A stretch of 50,740 nucleotides of DNA from a virus: positions 1 through 50,740 of IMG/VR virus record IMGVR_UViG_3300010430_000069; one strand, 5' to 3'. A program made the position numbers and the translations under genes. Shown here piece by piece: positions 8,326-17,083 of this stretch. The number at the start of each line of letters is the position of its first letter. Positions within the stretch are counted from its first letter, which is position 1. A model generated the notes under the pieces. The model worked only from the letters and a program-made list of their open reading frames with translations, made no database searches and was not told the origin of the DNA.

Positions 8326-8358
8326 AAAACAAAAAGAGAGCCTCTATTACAGAGGCTC
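8326..8358 (-). terminator. Rho-independent terminator between two fibre genes
   Basis: On the minus strand an 8-bp perfect stem (GAGCCTCT / AGAGGCTC, loop of 5) is followed by a T-rich run (TCTTTTTGTTTTT). It lies just after the stop of the 155-residue fibre gene and before the start of the 723-residue one, so it may lower expression of everything downstream. Confidence 0.85.
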
Positions 8359-8364
8359 AGTGAC

Positions 8365-8832
8365 TTACGCCAAAATATCCCATTCGCCGGTTGCACCTGC
8401 TACCAAAGTAACAGAAGCGTTATCAGCCAACGAAGCAAGAGTTCCATTGATCGTAGCAGCAGTGGAGACCGTCCACGAGTTACCGGATACGTTGTTGATC
8501 CGCAGGATCTTGCCAACATCAGCAGCAGCTGGGCTGTGCAGAGTCAAAGTTTTGCTCGCACCGGCAGTCAGTCGAATGTAGGTACCAAAGTCAGCGGATA
8601 CCGTAGTGTAATCATCTGTCTTAGATTGAATCGTGAGTTTGAACAAGCTCAGCATCGTCTCAGCGATCTGCTTAAAGTTCTCGTTCAAAAGAATTTTGCC
8701 GTTTTCCGAGTCTACCGAGTCTGTCATGTTGAACAGAGCCAACATTTCATACGCATATCCATTTGCAGACATGAACGTAGTAGGCGAGGTAGCTTGGGCA
8801 GTGGCGTCATCAAAACCGGGCCAAACTGGCAT
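8365..8832 (-). CDS. Short fibre-like protein sharing modules with the large fibre
   Basis: The 155-residue protein starts with the same module as the 723-residue fibre: ATSPTTFMSANGYAYEMLAL aligns with TSPTPLMQSHGIAYEMLGLF, and GKILLNENFKQIAETM with GKILLNENLKQIAETL. It ends in a small Thr/Ala/Val-rich beta module (ASKTLTLHSPAAADVGKILR ... GATGEWDILA) that also resembles the end of the large protein. In effect it is the large fibre without its central domains. The shared N-terminus probably docks on the virion or trimerises; this is inference. Confidence 0.7.
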   Translation of the reverse strand: MPVWPGFDDATAQATSPTTFMSANGYAYEMLALFNMTDSVDSENGKILLNENFKQIAETMLSLFKLTIQSKTDDYTTVSADFGTYIRLTAGASKTLTLHSPAAADVGKILRINNVSGNSWTVSTAATINGTLASLADNASVTLVAGATGEWDILA

Positions 8833-8894
8833 AGTAAAGGACCTTTCAAAGTTAAATGGCTGCCATCATCAGGCACTGCCCACCACGGTCAGTG

Positions 8895-8920
8895 CGAAAC
8901 AAGGCAGTCCGAAGACTGCC
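8895..8920 (-). terminator. Terminator with TTCG tetraloop after the endonuclease gene
   Basis: On the minus strand a perfect 7-bp stem (GGCAGTC / GACTGCC) closes a TTCG tetraloop and is followed by TTGTTTCG. It stands 15 bases beyond the stop of the HNH gene. The T-tract is interrupted, so termination may be partial. Confidence 0.7.
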
Positions 8921-8934
8921 CTGCTTTTCGGCTT

Positions 8935-9600
8935 TTATTCAGGGAAATTTAGGTAGGCAAATTCACCAAACAGCTCTTTTGCTTTTTCATCATAAGCCTT
9001 TGCAGCTTCCAGTGCTGTATTGAACCTACCAAGATGGTGAATTTTTCCCTTATGCTGGAGTCTAGCAATATATTGATACTTGGTTTTGTTCTTCATTAGG
9101 CGTTTAGTTACTCCTTTATAACCAGATTTACAGTTTTTCTGCGGACCTGAATTTAAAACGTTTTGAGTCAAAGAGCATAAACGCAAGTTCGACTTTCTAT
9201 TGTTTAGTGGGTTTCTATCAATATGATCCACTATTTCATCGGGAAGAAGGGATCTTCCTAAAGAAAGCTCCATTACCAATCTATGAAGTTTCGTCGGTCT
9301 GGGTCTATGTGAAAAACCGTACCCATTTTGTAGGTGCCAGTTCTGCTTATAAAGTGTATCCCAATATTCGGGATCTACCAAAAGCTTATCTCCTGCTTTA
9401 GTGTATATAACAGATTTATCTTCTTGATCTGGAAAATTCAAAGGGAGATAAGGACTAATATCTTTGGCCTTTTTATCGTAGGCTCTGGCAGCTTCCTCAG
9501 GGGTTGGAAATGTGCCAAGATAATGGCGTTTCTTGTCTACTTGAATTTCAGCGGCAAATTTCCCATCTTTTTTGGGCCATACACCACGTAACTTTTTCAT
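8935..9600 (-). CDS. AP2-HNH-AP2 homing-type endonuclease
   Basis: The 221-residue protein has an AP2 DNA-binding domain at each end. The first is about residues 5-50 (GVWPKKDGKFAAEIQVDKKR, HYLGTFPTPEEAARAYDKKA). The second is about 165-221 (YKGVTKRLMKNKTKYQYIAR, HHLGRFNTALEAAKAYDEKA). Between them is an HNH_3 nuclease core (LHRLVMELSLG, DEIVDHIDRNPLNNRKSNLR). Such free-standing enzymes cut a specific site in genomes lacking their gene and spread by repair. It is inserted alone between the capsid gene and the fibre genes, with a terminator after it, as expected of a mobile gene. Confidence 0.9.
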   Translation of the reverse strand: MKKLRGVWPKKDGKFAAEIQVDKKRHYLGTFPTPEEAARAYDKKAKDISPYLPLNFPDQEDKSVIYTKAGDKLLVDPEYWDTLYKQNWHLQNGYGFSHRPRPTKLHRLVMELSLGRSLLPDEIVDHIDRNPLNNRKSNLRLCSLTQNVLNSGPQKNCKSGYKGVTKRLMKNKTKYQYIARLQHKGKIHHLGRFNTALEAAKAYDEKAKELFGEFAYLNFPE

Positions 9601-9654
9601 TTTACTTCCTTTGTAACCTATGACTCATCAGGAGGCTTTCGGTCGATAGCCTCG

Positions 9655-9681
9655 ACTAAGAAGACAGTAAGTCTTCTTAGT
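9655..9681. other. Perfect 11-bp inverted repeat downstream of the capsid gene
   Basis: ACTAAGAAGAC and GTCTTCTTAGT form a perfect 11-bp stem with a 5-nt loop, 34 bases after the capsid stop on the minus strand. No T-tract follows, so it is more likely a 3'-end stabilising or processing hairpin of capsid mRNA than a classical terminator. A second, 6-bp stem (ACTTGA / TCAAGT) lies closer to the stop. Confidence 0.6.
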
Positions 9682-9714
9682 TTCGTCTTACTTGAAATTA
9701 TCAAGTATTTAAAC

Positions 9715-10770
9715 CTAACTAGGGTCAGTCGGGTTGTGATTAACTGGAGCCGTACCAGCCGAGCAGATGCCAGTAGCTGGCGTTCCGCACAGACGCAGGT
9801 TCTTAACCAGGACAACCATGTCAGGGTTTTCAACCATGAAGTCAGCTTCCCACCACATGGTGTATTCGAAGCTGTCACAACGAGGCTTACGTTCACGCTC
9901 AATCGACAATTCGCGACCGGTAACGTAGATCAGGTTGCTCAATGGCGTGTAAACCATGTAAGTACCGTCAGTTTCCCCGCCACCATTGTCCAGGTTTTCT
10001 GGCCAGTTGTTAACGCGGAAGACAGATTCACCAAGTGGGTTGACGCCTTGGCCGCCACTCAGGATGATCTGATCACCCAGGTTGGTAGCTCGGCTGGTCA
10101 ACTGCTGTACCCATCGGTTGTACAGGCGAGGACCCAGTACCCATCGATACTGATCCAATTCGCTCAAATACTCAACAGGGATGCGGTTCTGGATTTCGAA
10201 CAACAGTTCGGTAGAGATACCAGCACCAGCAGCGTCGATAATTTGGGTGGAGGGAACGCAAGACTTCAACAGACGGATGAAACCGTCGTTAACGCCCAAC
10301 AGGTTGTTCAGATCGGATTGACTGTCGCCAGTAGGAATAGCGGTGTCGCCCATAACAGCGGCACGTTCCATGTCAACAGCAATACGCTTCTGGAATTGAC
10401 CCAGCAACGTTTGGGTTACTTGCTCCCGTTCGACGTTGTAACGCAGGAAGTCACTCTTTACCGAAAAGAAGCTTCCATACTTTTCCAAGTCGTAGGTCAG
10501 CATCGAGTCGGTAGGACGAGATTCCTGAGGGCAGCTCGTAGCATGAGCACCCTGAGAAACAACACCACCGAGGTCCAGACGGTGGATCTTACCTTTACGG
10601 TTGTCCACTCGCATGGTACGAATATTTTGCAACAGGTTTGAGGTGTTGCGAACCATGTCGAAGAAACGGTCGGACTGAGTCCGATCCAACATGGCGTTAG
10701 GGTTGGTTGCTTCGCTGATCGGGATTTGACAGCCCTTAATCAGATCAACCATTTCAAGTTTGCCACTCAT
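9715..10770 (-). CDS. Major capsid protein (HK97 fold)
   Basis: The protein (351 residues from the ATG at 10770; an ATG 3 bases earlier is possible) directly follows the protease-scaffold gene, as usual for HK97-type head modules. An N-terminal helical part is followed by E-loop-like segments and a P-domain-like stretch (ERAAVMGDTAIPTGDSQSDL, DYLSELDQYRWVLGPRLY-like). The end EADFMVENPDMVVLVKNLRL resembles the final strand of HK97-fold capsids. It builds the icosahedral shell. The long N-terminus is not obviously a cleaved delta domain, consistent with a separate scaffold. Function rests on synteny plus overall pattern. Confidence 0.85.
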   Translation of the reverse strand: MSGKLEMVDLIKGCQIPISEATNPNAMLDRTQSDRFFDMVRNTSNLLQNIRTMRVDNRKGKIHRLDLGGVVSQGAHATSCPQESRPTDSMLTYDLEKYGSFFSVKSDFLRYNVEREQVTQTLLGQFQKRIAVDMERAAVMGDTAIPTGDSQSDLNNLLGVNDGFIRLLKSCVPSTQIIDAAGAGISTELLFEIQNRIPVEYLSELDQYRWVLGPRLYNRWVQQLTSRATNLGDQIILSGGQGVNPLGESVFRVNNWPENLDNGGGETDGTYMVYTPLSNLIYVTGRELSIERERKPRCDSFEYTMWWEADFMVENPDMVVLVKNLRLCGTPATGICSAGTAPVNHNPTDPS

Positions 10771-10782
10771 CAAGTGTTTTCC

Positions 10783-12243
10783 TTATACGAAAAATTGGCC
10801 GAACAAGTCCTGGTCAGTCACTTCGCCGCTGTCGCCCTTAGCGACTTCTCGGCGTTCCTCACGGTTGGTCAAGTTGATCTTCAGGAGACCAGACAGATCA
10901 TTCAAGATTTCACTCTTGATGGCTTCTGCCAATTCTTCTGCGGATTCTTGAGCAGGTGCTGACTCTTGCTTAGGGGGATCTTGTTCTTGTTCTTGAGAGG
11001 GCAATCGAGCTTCAAAAGCTTCGAATCGCTTGTTGAAGTCATCCTGCATTTTAGCCAACTGGGCTACCAGGGCATCATTTGCAGAAGGTTCTTGTGTTGG
11101 TTCTTGAGTTGCTTCAGCAGCTGGTTCAGTGGCCTTAGCAGGTTCTGCAGGAGCAGCCTGTAGTGCTTCAAAATCAGCTTCTTGCAAATCAATGTGTACA
11201 ACTTCTTGCTTTGCTGCTTCACCTTCTTCATTGGTGATTTCTTCCGACTTCAGAACTTCCTTTTTGCAATTTGGGAAGTACTTGTCGATCAGACCTTCAT
11301 CAACCAGGCAGACTCGCAAGGACTTAACTACTTGAGTTTCTTCACTCACAGTGTTATCCTCTACTGGAATATCATTAAGTTCGCCGACTTGCTCGGCATT
11401 AGAAGAATCATGATCTAATCGTGCAGCAGTGACGACCGAAACATCACCTAGCTTAACTAGGTAACTCTTTTCGATGTCAAACTGAGCCTGGTCTTGAACC
11501 ACAGCAAAGTAGTCCGTGTCATTCTCAGTGATGGATGTATATTCAATTCCCCGAGCCTGTAAATAAGCTTTCGCTACATCAACAGTTGGGTAGTAACTCT
11601 TGGACAGTTTGAATTTGATAATCTCAGTAGGCACAGCCTCAGAGGTTTCAAAATCAACAGATTTTCCAATAGTCAGGGCAGACGAAGTGTGCTGCGGCAT
11701 GTGTACGATACTGATTTCCTTGAGGTCAATCATCTTCAGTAGGTCATAAGGTTGTCCGATATCGACACCTTTAACCAACTGAACAAGACCACGCCAGGAA
11801 AATGCACCTAGATGCCCTTTCAGTACTTCCTCTTTGGCCAAATCATTTGTTACTTCTGCAACAACAAAGAGTCCGCGGTCACCGACTTTCAAATCGGGGT
11901 AGCGTTTTACAGGAAGTCGATTAATGACTTCCATGTTTCTAGCAGAAGAGATAACAAACTCATCGTCCTCTTGGTCGGAAATAAAGGCAGCTTCAGCCTC
12001 CCTGACTACACCTGCAGAAACATCATTCCCGTGAGGGTCTTTGATGAACTTGTGATCCCGCAGCAAAGTACCAGTGTTGAGAAATGTGTCAACATTGAAC
12101 TCGGAAGCAGGAGCGAAGTGATTTTGTCGATCAGGAGACTCAACAGAAGCAAAACCCTTAACGAATACCGACTGATCCGATTCTTGAATGTCCGCAGCTA
12201 ACGCTGAAGAACCTTCAATCATTTCGTAGGTTGGTAGAGACAT
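10783..12243 (-). CDS. Prohead protease fused to scaffolding domain
   Basis: The N-terminal 200 residues match the HK97-type prohead protease family (U35 fold). They include VFVKGFASVESPDRQNHF, a TLLRDHKF segment with the likely catalytic His, GHLGAFSWRG with the likely Ser, and LKEISIVHMPQHTSSA near the domain end. The rest is Glu/Gln/Ala/Pro-rich with coiled-coil stretches (LVAQLAKMQDDFNKRFEAFE), typical of scaffold. A single protein that scaffolds the procapsid and then digests the scaffold is a known arrangement. It starts one base from the end of the portal gene and precedes the capsid gene by 12 bases. Confidence 0.82.
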   Translation of the reverse strand: MSLPTYEMIEGSSALAADIQESDQSVFVKGFASVESPDRQNHFAPASEFNVDTFLNTGTLLRDHKFIKDPHGNDVSAGVVREAEAAFISDQEDDEFVISSARNMEVINRLPVKRYPDLKVGDRGLFVVAEVTNDLAKEEVLKGHLGAFSWRGLVQLVKGVDIGQPYDLLKMIDLKEISIVHMPQHTSSALTIGKSVDFETSEAVPTEIIKFKLSKSYYPTVDVAKAYLQARGIEYTSITENDTDYFAVVQDQAQFDIEKSYLVKLGDVSVVTAARLDHDSSNAEQVGELNDIPVEDNTVSEETQVVKSLRVCLVDEGLIDKYFPNCKKEVLKSEEITNEEGEAAKQEVVHIDLQEADFEALQAAPAEPAKATEPAAEATQEPTQEPSANDALVAQLAKMQDDFNKRFEAFEARLPSQEQEQDPPKQESAPAQESAEELAEAIKSEILNDLSGLLKINLTNREERREVAKGDSGEVTDQDLFGQFFV

Positions 12244-13988
12244 TAAGTTTGCTCACTTTCAGGATCAACATTATCATCCGTAGATGGAGGAGTATCCTGC
12301 GTTTGAGTCGCTGTTTGGTCTACAGCAGTCGTTGGTAAATCATTTAAATCCTGAATCTTCAAAATCTGTCCACCAGATGTGCGGAGGAAGTTAACATTAC
12401 CACCAGGAATGGATTCCATTCCAAGGTTAGTACGAACTTCATTGATATCCTTAACACCATTCAACAAGTACATTTGATCAACTTCAGCCTGCATTCGCAT
12501 ATCGCGAACATCGTAAGGATCAAACTTGATGTAGCTGTGAATAATTCCCAGGCCTTTAGAGAGTAGCCTGTAGATTTGGTTTTGCCAGTATTTCTGGCGA
12601 GGTGTTACGATACGATCTTTGTACAGTTCAGCTTGAGACAATCCTTTACCTGAGCCAAGCTCTGCGGACTCAGCGATACCAAGAATTGCTGGGCTTGTTC
12701 CATGAGCTACCTGAATAGCTTGTGAGTTTGCTTTGTAAGTCTCAAGGAAGTCTGCTTCCTTTCGATCAGCCTCAACTCGTTCGAACTTTACAGAGACAGT
12801 CTTTCCGGCTCTATGTGGAATCGCCAATACCATTGTCTTATGGTATTGACCACGTACTTCCTTCGAAAAGTATTCCGTAATCGTCTTGCGGAACTCTGCA
12901 TCGACATTGGCACCCTCAACAATAACAGCATATCGTGGTACTGTATTGTTGTCGAAGAATTGACTAGTATAGTCTTTGATTCGGGTGTTCGTTTGAATCG
13001 CTGAGAGAGCTGGTATTGCATCACAGAAGCCATAGTAGATAGTATTAGGGTGTGAGTTAACTAACCACAAAACTTCATTTGCTGATTCCAAGACATTATC
13101 AGTAGTTTCTCCAGTTTTTGGATCTACGAGGTTCCACTCGGCTTTAGCCTTATCCAACGGCCCGTGCTTGACTGGGTCGTACGGTTCATAATAATCACGT
13201 TTCTTGGATCCGACTTTAATTGATTTTCGTACACGAACCTTCTCACCGAAATTCTGATAGTAGGTATATTGCGTTGTACCATTGACATCGCTCTCCTCTA
13301 CAAAACCTTCCCAGTTACGAAGGACTTTTATCCTAGCAGCCGGAATGTGTTGGATGTGCTCGATCTTTTTCGTGATGGGGTTACGAGTAACCTCGATAGC
13401 AGCCCATCCAATAGCTTCCCAATCTTGGGCTGCATTTCGGAGAACTTCTTCAAATCCCAACCGCGGATTGCAGTCATGGATAAAGGTTCTAATCTCTTCC
13501 AGTTCGGAATTGAACAACGACTTTGGAATTACTTCCTGACCCTCAGCTAGCTGTTCAATCTCGTCGTCCTCGATGACCTTTTTGAAGGAGTCAATCGTGT
13601 AGTTTCGATTTACAGCATCTGTGACTTTGGTTCGTACTGCTCGGTAGTGAACTTCATTAGTGTGTAAAAGATCAGCTACTTTTCGTGGGCAGTATGGAGG
13701 ATCAATAACGTGCCATTTACCTTGCAGAGCATAATGGTAAATGTCTGACTGATTAATCTCATCTGCACTCTGATTTAACCCTTCGATACCTTTAAGAACT
13801 TCTGTTCTTTTAAAGCCAGGGATATCAATTTCGGTGTAGGTATCCACCTTTCTGGTGGAAAGACCACTCCAAATTTCAGAGATTCCCTTTGCTAGGTCAG
13901 CAGATAAGGTGAAGTGAACTTCTCCGTCAGAGCCTTCAGTAATGAAGCCAGTGACTACAGGCTCTTCGAATTCAGTTGTTTGCTTCAT
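12243..13988 (-). CDS. Portal protein
   Basis: The roughly 580-residue protein has features of HK97/PBSX-type portals. The region HTNEVHYRAVRTKVTDAVN is followed by AAQDWEAIGWAAIEVTRNPI, HIPAARIKVLRN, NEVLWLVNSHPNTIYYGFCD, TRIKDYTSQFFDNNTVPRYA and GTSPAILGIAESAELGSGKG, with a charged disordered end. Twelve copies form the vertex ring through which DNA is packaged. I use the ATG at 13988, a few bases after the terminase stop; an in-frame TTG at 14000 would overlap the terminase. It stands between terminase and protease-scaffold, as usual. Confidence 0.88.
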   Translation of the reverse strand: MKQTTEFEEPVVTGFITEGSDGEVHFTLSADLAKGISEIWSGLSTRKVDTYTEIDIPGFKRTEVLKGIEGLNQSADEINQSDIYHYALQGKWHVIDPPYCPRKVADLLHTNEVHYRAVRTKVTDAVNRNYTIDSFKKVIEDDEIEQLAEGQEVIPKSLFNSELEEIRTFIHDCNPRLGFEEVLRNAAQDWEAIGWAAIEVTRNPITKKIEHIQHIPAARIKVLRNWEGFVEESDVNGTTQYTYYQNFGEKVRVRKSIKVGSKKRDYYEPYDPVKHGPLDKAKAEWNLVDPKTGETTDNVLESANEVLWLVNSHPNTIYYGFCDAIPALSAIQTNTRIKDYTSQFFDNNTVPRYAVIVEGANVDAEFRKTITEYFSKEVRGQYHKTMVLAIPHRAGKTVSVKFERVEADRKEADFLETYKANSQAIQVAHGTSPAILGIAESAELGSGKGLSQAELYKDRIVTPRQKYWQNQIYRLLSKGLGIIHSYIKFDPYDVRDMRMQAEVDQMYLLNGVKDINEVRTNLGMESIPGGNVNFLRTSGGQILKIQDLNDLPTTAVDQTATQTQDTPPSTDDNVDPESEQT

Positions 13989-13992
13989 TCTT

Positions 13993-15696
13993 TTATCCAA
14001 TGGTTAGGCAATCTGCCGATAAAGTATCTTGGTTCATTTCGTTGTGAGCTAGGATGTCATATACGTCAGCATGACGAGAGTGATCCTGGTTGGATCCAAC
14101 CCATTCATTCTTTGGGTTGCCTTTTTTGTCCTCAGTATAATTTCTTACCAAGGCCTTCATTTCCTTTAAGTAATCACCACCGTAGACAAACTCAACACCT
14201 TGGGGTAGTTGATTTCTCTTAGACCTTAGTTGTGCATATCCGCGGTCTAATGCTTCAGTACGATCAATGGAAATGATCATGTCGTTGTAATTGTACTTCT
14301 GAGTACGGTCAGTACCCTCACCCAAGTATTTACAACGCCAAACGACACAATTGGCTTCCTTTTGGAAGTCTTGAGCTAACTTCGACTCAGGGCCTGAGTC
14401 AATGACTGCTACCTTGACATTGTATCTCTCGATGAGATTGTGAAGGTCAGCCCAGCCAGTAGTTGTATCCAGTTTTCCAAAGAATACTGCTTGTCGCTTA
14501 CCCTTTACTGATCTACTAATACGAACGTCTAACCTACTAGGAGCGACGTCAATACCCATTGAGCAAGGTTCCTCAACACTATCGGATGGTATGTAGGACA
14601 TCTCAGGAAGATGTACCATCTCGATACCTGTAGCACATTGCTTAAGGAGATCGCCAGTAACAGAGTTACCTTGGGCTGAGAATGGCAAACCAAGACGCAT
14701 ATTGTAAAAATAACGCATCTTGGAGGGGTTGGTTAACCCAGCCTGAAACTCTGCATAAAGTTCAGCAACGGTAACCAGGGGAGAGACGATAGAAGGAACA
14801 TGATACCCTTCAATGTTCTCGGGACTGTGGGCATGTGGTAGCCAATGACAGTCATCGTCAAAACGTTGAACGATTCCTTCTGAGCAGTGAGGACATTTGA
14901 TATAAATATCTCTCCCACAACCTGGCGTCCACTCTTTATCCCGCAGTTGATAACTGACAATGCTGCCAGCACTATCCTTAATAGGATCAACTACAGTTTC
15001 AAACCAGTCCATATTACAGAACTTACCGCACGAATCACATGGAGCCATCCATCTTCTCTGATCCGACTTCAGAAACATCTGGTGGATCTTACCATCTGGA
15101 GTGGATGGGTTCGATAGGTAGATCTGAAACTTGTACTGGCTGGACGCCAGGCGTGACATTCCTAACTCAACATTTTCCCAGGTTTGTACCTGGTCAGTTT
15201 CGTCAACGCAGTAGAGATCGCCGGCAAATTCAACGAAATCAGACTCTACATTAGCTCCAACAAAGCGAAGCATTCCCTTACCAAAGGACAGAGTGACAGT
15301 CGAGTTCATGTTACCATCGCGAACAATCGACTGGTATTCAGTAGATTGGTTGATTGGCCTTTTTACCCGTGAAAGTACGTATGATTCTTTCATTTCGTAC
15401 TTAGGCAAAATACAGAACACATTGCACCCACAATATGCAGTTGCTAACATGTTGATGACCATGAATTCAGACTTACAAATCTGAGCAGCTCCCATCAAGA
15501 CCATGTGAGGGCTTAATGATTCGTACCATGCAATGCAATGCTTGAACTTCTGGAAATCCATTGGTTCGTTACGAGTTGTCTTGTGGTACTCAGTTGCGAA
15601 CCTAATCCTTGTGTTTCGGATCTCGATCAATCGTGATAACTTCTTCAGCTCCACTTCGCTCAGATCCAACACTGCGTTCGTCAAGTTGCTCGACAT
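13993..15696 (-). CDS. Terminase large subunit (GpA family)
   Basis: The 567-residue protein has a Walker A motif of the GpA type (GAAQICKSE, residues 69-77) and a Walker B acid pair (CVDETDQ, about 163-169). It also has the zinc-binding insertion found in GpA-type terminases (PCDSCGKFC at 219-227 and CPHC at 268-271). The C-terminal RNase H-like nuclease is seen at MGIDVAPSRLDV and VAVIDSGPES. It is the ATP-driven motor that cuts and packages DNA into the prohead. Its first 95 bases overlap the small terminase gene, an unusually long overlap. Confidence 0.92.
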   Translation of the reverse strand: MSSNLTNAVLDLSEVELKKLSRLIEIRNTRIRFATEYHKTTRNEPMDFQKFKHCIAWYESLSPHMVLMGAAQICKSEFMVINMLATAYCGCNVFCILPKYEMKESYVLSRVKRPINQSTEYQSIVRDGNMNSTVTLSFGKGMLRFVGANVESDFVEFAGDLYCVDETDQVQTWENVELGMSRLASSQYKFQIYLSNPSTPDGKIHQMFLKSDQRRWMAPCDSCGKFCNMDWFETVVDPIKDSAGSIVSYQLRDKEWTPGCGRDIYIKCPHCSEGIVQRFDDDCHWLPHAHSPENIEGYHVPSIVSPLVTVAELYAEFQAGLTNPSKMRYFYNMRLGLPFSAQGNSVTGDLLKQCATGIEMVHLPEMSYIPSDSVEEPCSMGIDVAPSRLDVRISRSVKGKRQAVFFGKLDTTTGWADLHNLIERYNVKVAVIDSGPESKLAQDFQKEANCVVWRCKYLGEGTDRTQKYNYNDMIISIDRTEALDRGYAQLRSKRNQLPQGVEFVYGGDYLKEMKALVRNYTEDKKGNPKNEWVGSNQDHSRHADVYDILAHNEMNQDTLSADCLTIG

Positions 15697-16264
15697 CTGT
15701 AATCGCCCTTAAGGTCCTAATAGATTGTAATTGCTCAATGACCCTTTGTTGTTGTTGCTCACTGGTAAGTTGTGCAAATTCATCCTCAGTTCCGGTGTCC
15801 TTACTATCAGCAATTCGATGATAGATTTCGGTTGCTTTCTTAGGAAGAATTCCAACAGATTGTTGAAGATCGATGAGAGTCTTCTGAAACTGATGTAAAG
15901 TTCTCATTGACTCATTGAAAGCTTTGTGATCAGGTGCTTTCTTAGTAATCTCATCCTTAATTGGATCGTACACTGGTTTTGCTTCAGAATACTTAGATGC
16001 CTGGTAGAGGCACATATCTATGTATTTTTGAAGCGAATACATGTGATCAATTAGGATATCAACAGGCCGCTGATCTTCTAGGTGCTCAAGAGCTGATTCC
16101 CTGGCTTTCTGAAGCCATAGGTAAATTGTTCTCTCAGAGACGTCAAAGAACTTTGCAAGTTGTGGTACAGAAATACCGTCGTACTTCCATTGAAGACAGT
16201 ATTCTGCTTTACGCTCCAAAGGAAGTGATTTGAAATTTTCTGGCTTGAGTTTTTGAAAAGCCAT
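15602..16264 (-). CDS. Terminase small subunit
   Basis: The 220-residue protein has an N-terminal helix-turn-helix (AEYCLQWKYDGISVPQLAKF, FDVSERTIYLWLQKARE; about residues 20-57), as in many small terminases that bind the packaging site. The rest is helical and highly charged with Gln repeats, and the C-terminus overlaps the large-subunit gene by 95 bases. It would select phage DNA and load it on the motor. The call rests on the DNA-binding domain plus its position directly before the large subunit. Confidence 0.75.
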   Translation of the reverse strand: MAFQKLKPENFKSLPLERKAEYCLQWKYDGISVPQLAKFFDVSERTIYLWLQKARESALEHLEDQRPVDILIDHMYSLQKYIDMCLYQASKYSEAKPVYDPIKDEITKKAPDHKAFNESMRTLHQFQKTLIDLQQSVGILPKKATEIYHRIADSKDTGTEDEFAQLTSEQQQQRVIEQLQSIRTLRAITDVEQLDERSVGSERSGAEEVITIDRDPKHKD

Positions 16265-16277
16265 ATCTAATCACTTT

Positions 16278-16505
16278 CTAGTCGTCACCCATAGCCCATT
16301 CTAAATGGCCAGTCCAGAACGTATCGAAGCACCAAATAATTGCCATCCAAACGTCTAAGGGTAAAGGAAATAAAATGTCGTGGTTGCCATACTTTATTCT
16401 TCCGGTTCTGGAAGAAAAGGTTTCATTTGGGTTACCAGCCAGTATGACGTTGAGGCCTTGACTAAATGCTTCTAGTAGGTTCAATCCATACTGTTTGAGA
16501 GTCAT
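16278..16505 (-). CDS. Small unknown protein
   Basis: A 75-residue protein with a hydrophobic, Trp-rich C-terminal half (LPLDVWMAIIWCFDTFWTGH), possibly membrane-associated. It starts exactly at the last base of the upstream stop and ends 13 bases before the small terminase gene. I recognise no family. Confidence 0.5.
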   Translation of the reverse strand: MTLKQYGLNLLEAFSQGLNVILAGNPNETFSSRTGRIKYGNHDILFPLPLDVWMAIIWCFDTFWTGHLEWAMGDD

Positions 16506-17068
16506 TATTCACCCGTTGCTTGAATAGCTACCATCTCTGGTGCAGTGATATAGGTAAACCCACGGGCAAACGCTGCCGAGACTTCCTCGTACCTGCCTTT
16601 GTAGAAGCTACTTGCTGCCCAAGTGTTTCCATCTTGGTCGATGATAGGCTGCCGGTTGCTGTTGGCATCGAAGTATTCCTGCCACGTAGTGGCTACCGGA
16701 TTACCATCTTCGTCCTGCAGCCTCAGATCATCTGGAACTGCATCGGTCAAAGTGATTTGCCAATACAGGGGAACATTCTCAATTGTCCCACCAAGCCCCA
16801 CTACTACTTGTAGCATCGGAATCGTAAAGAACTCCAGTGCTACATTGGCGTAGTAGTGATACATGCCATCAGAAGTTGAGAAGCGGTTAAGCTTTTTCTT
16901 TTGGTCAGGCCGCTTTGGCACGTTATCGTTCATATAGAGAACGAGCTTTTTATAGAACTCATTCTCCGTACCGTTAAGGAAGTCAACTGCACCTGATTCC
17001 GCATCAGGAGTGACAGGCATGACTAGATATTCAGGGACATGAATTTCAATGTCCTTATACGTAGGCAT
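16505..17068 (-). CDS. Unknown late protein, possibly fibre accessory
   Basis: The 187-residue protein lacks membrane segments and has regular beta and loop patterns (LEFFTIPMLQVVVGLGG, NRQPIIDQDGNTWAASSFYK). It sits just downstream of the giant fibre gene and upstream of the terminase block. A fibre-chaperone or tail accessory role is a guess from position. I do not recognise the family. Confidence 0.5.
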   Translation of the reverse strand: MPTYKDIEIHVPEYLVMPVTPDAESGAVDFLNGTENEFYKKLVLYMNDNVPKRPDQKKKLNRFSTSDGMYHYYANVALEFFTIPMLQVVVGLGGTIENVPLYWQITLTDAVPDDLRLQDEDGNPVATTWQEYFDANSNRQPIIDQDGNTWAASSFYKGRYEEVSAAFARGFTYITAPEMVAIQATGE

Positions 17069-17083
17069 TCTCTGCCCTCCTAG

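Noticed and set aside
9618-9902. 94-residue frame overlapping the capsid gene
   Set aside because: Opposes the clear capsid reading frame and has no independent support.
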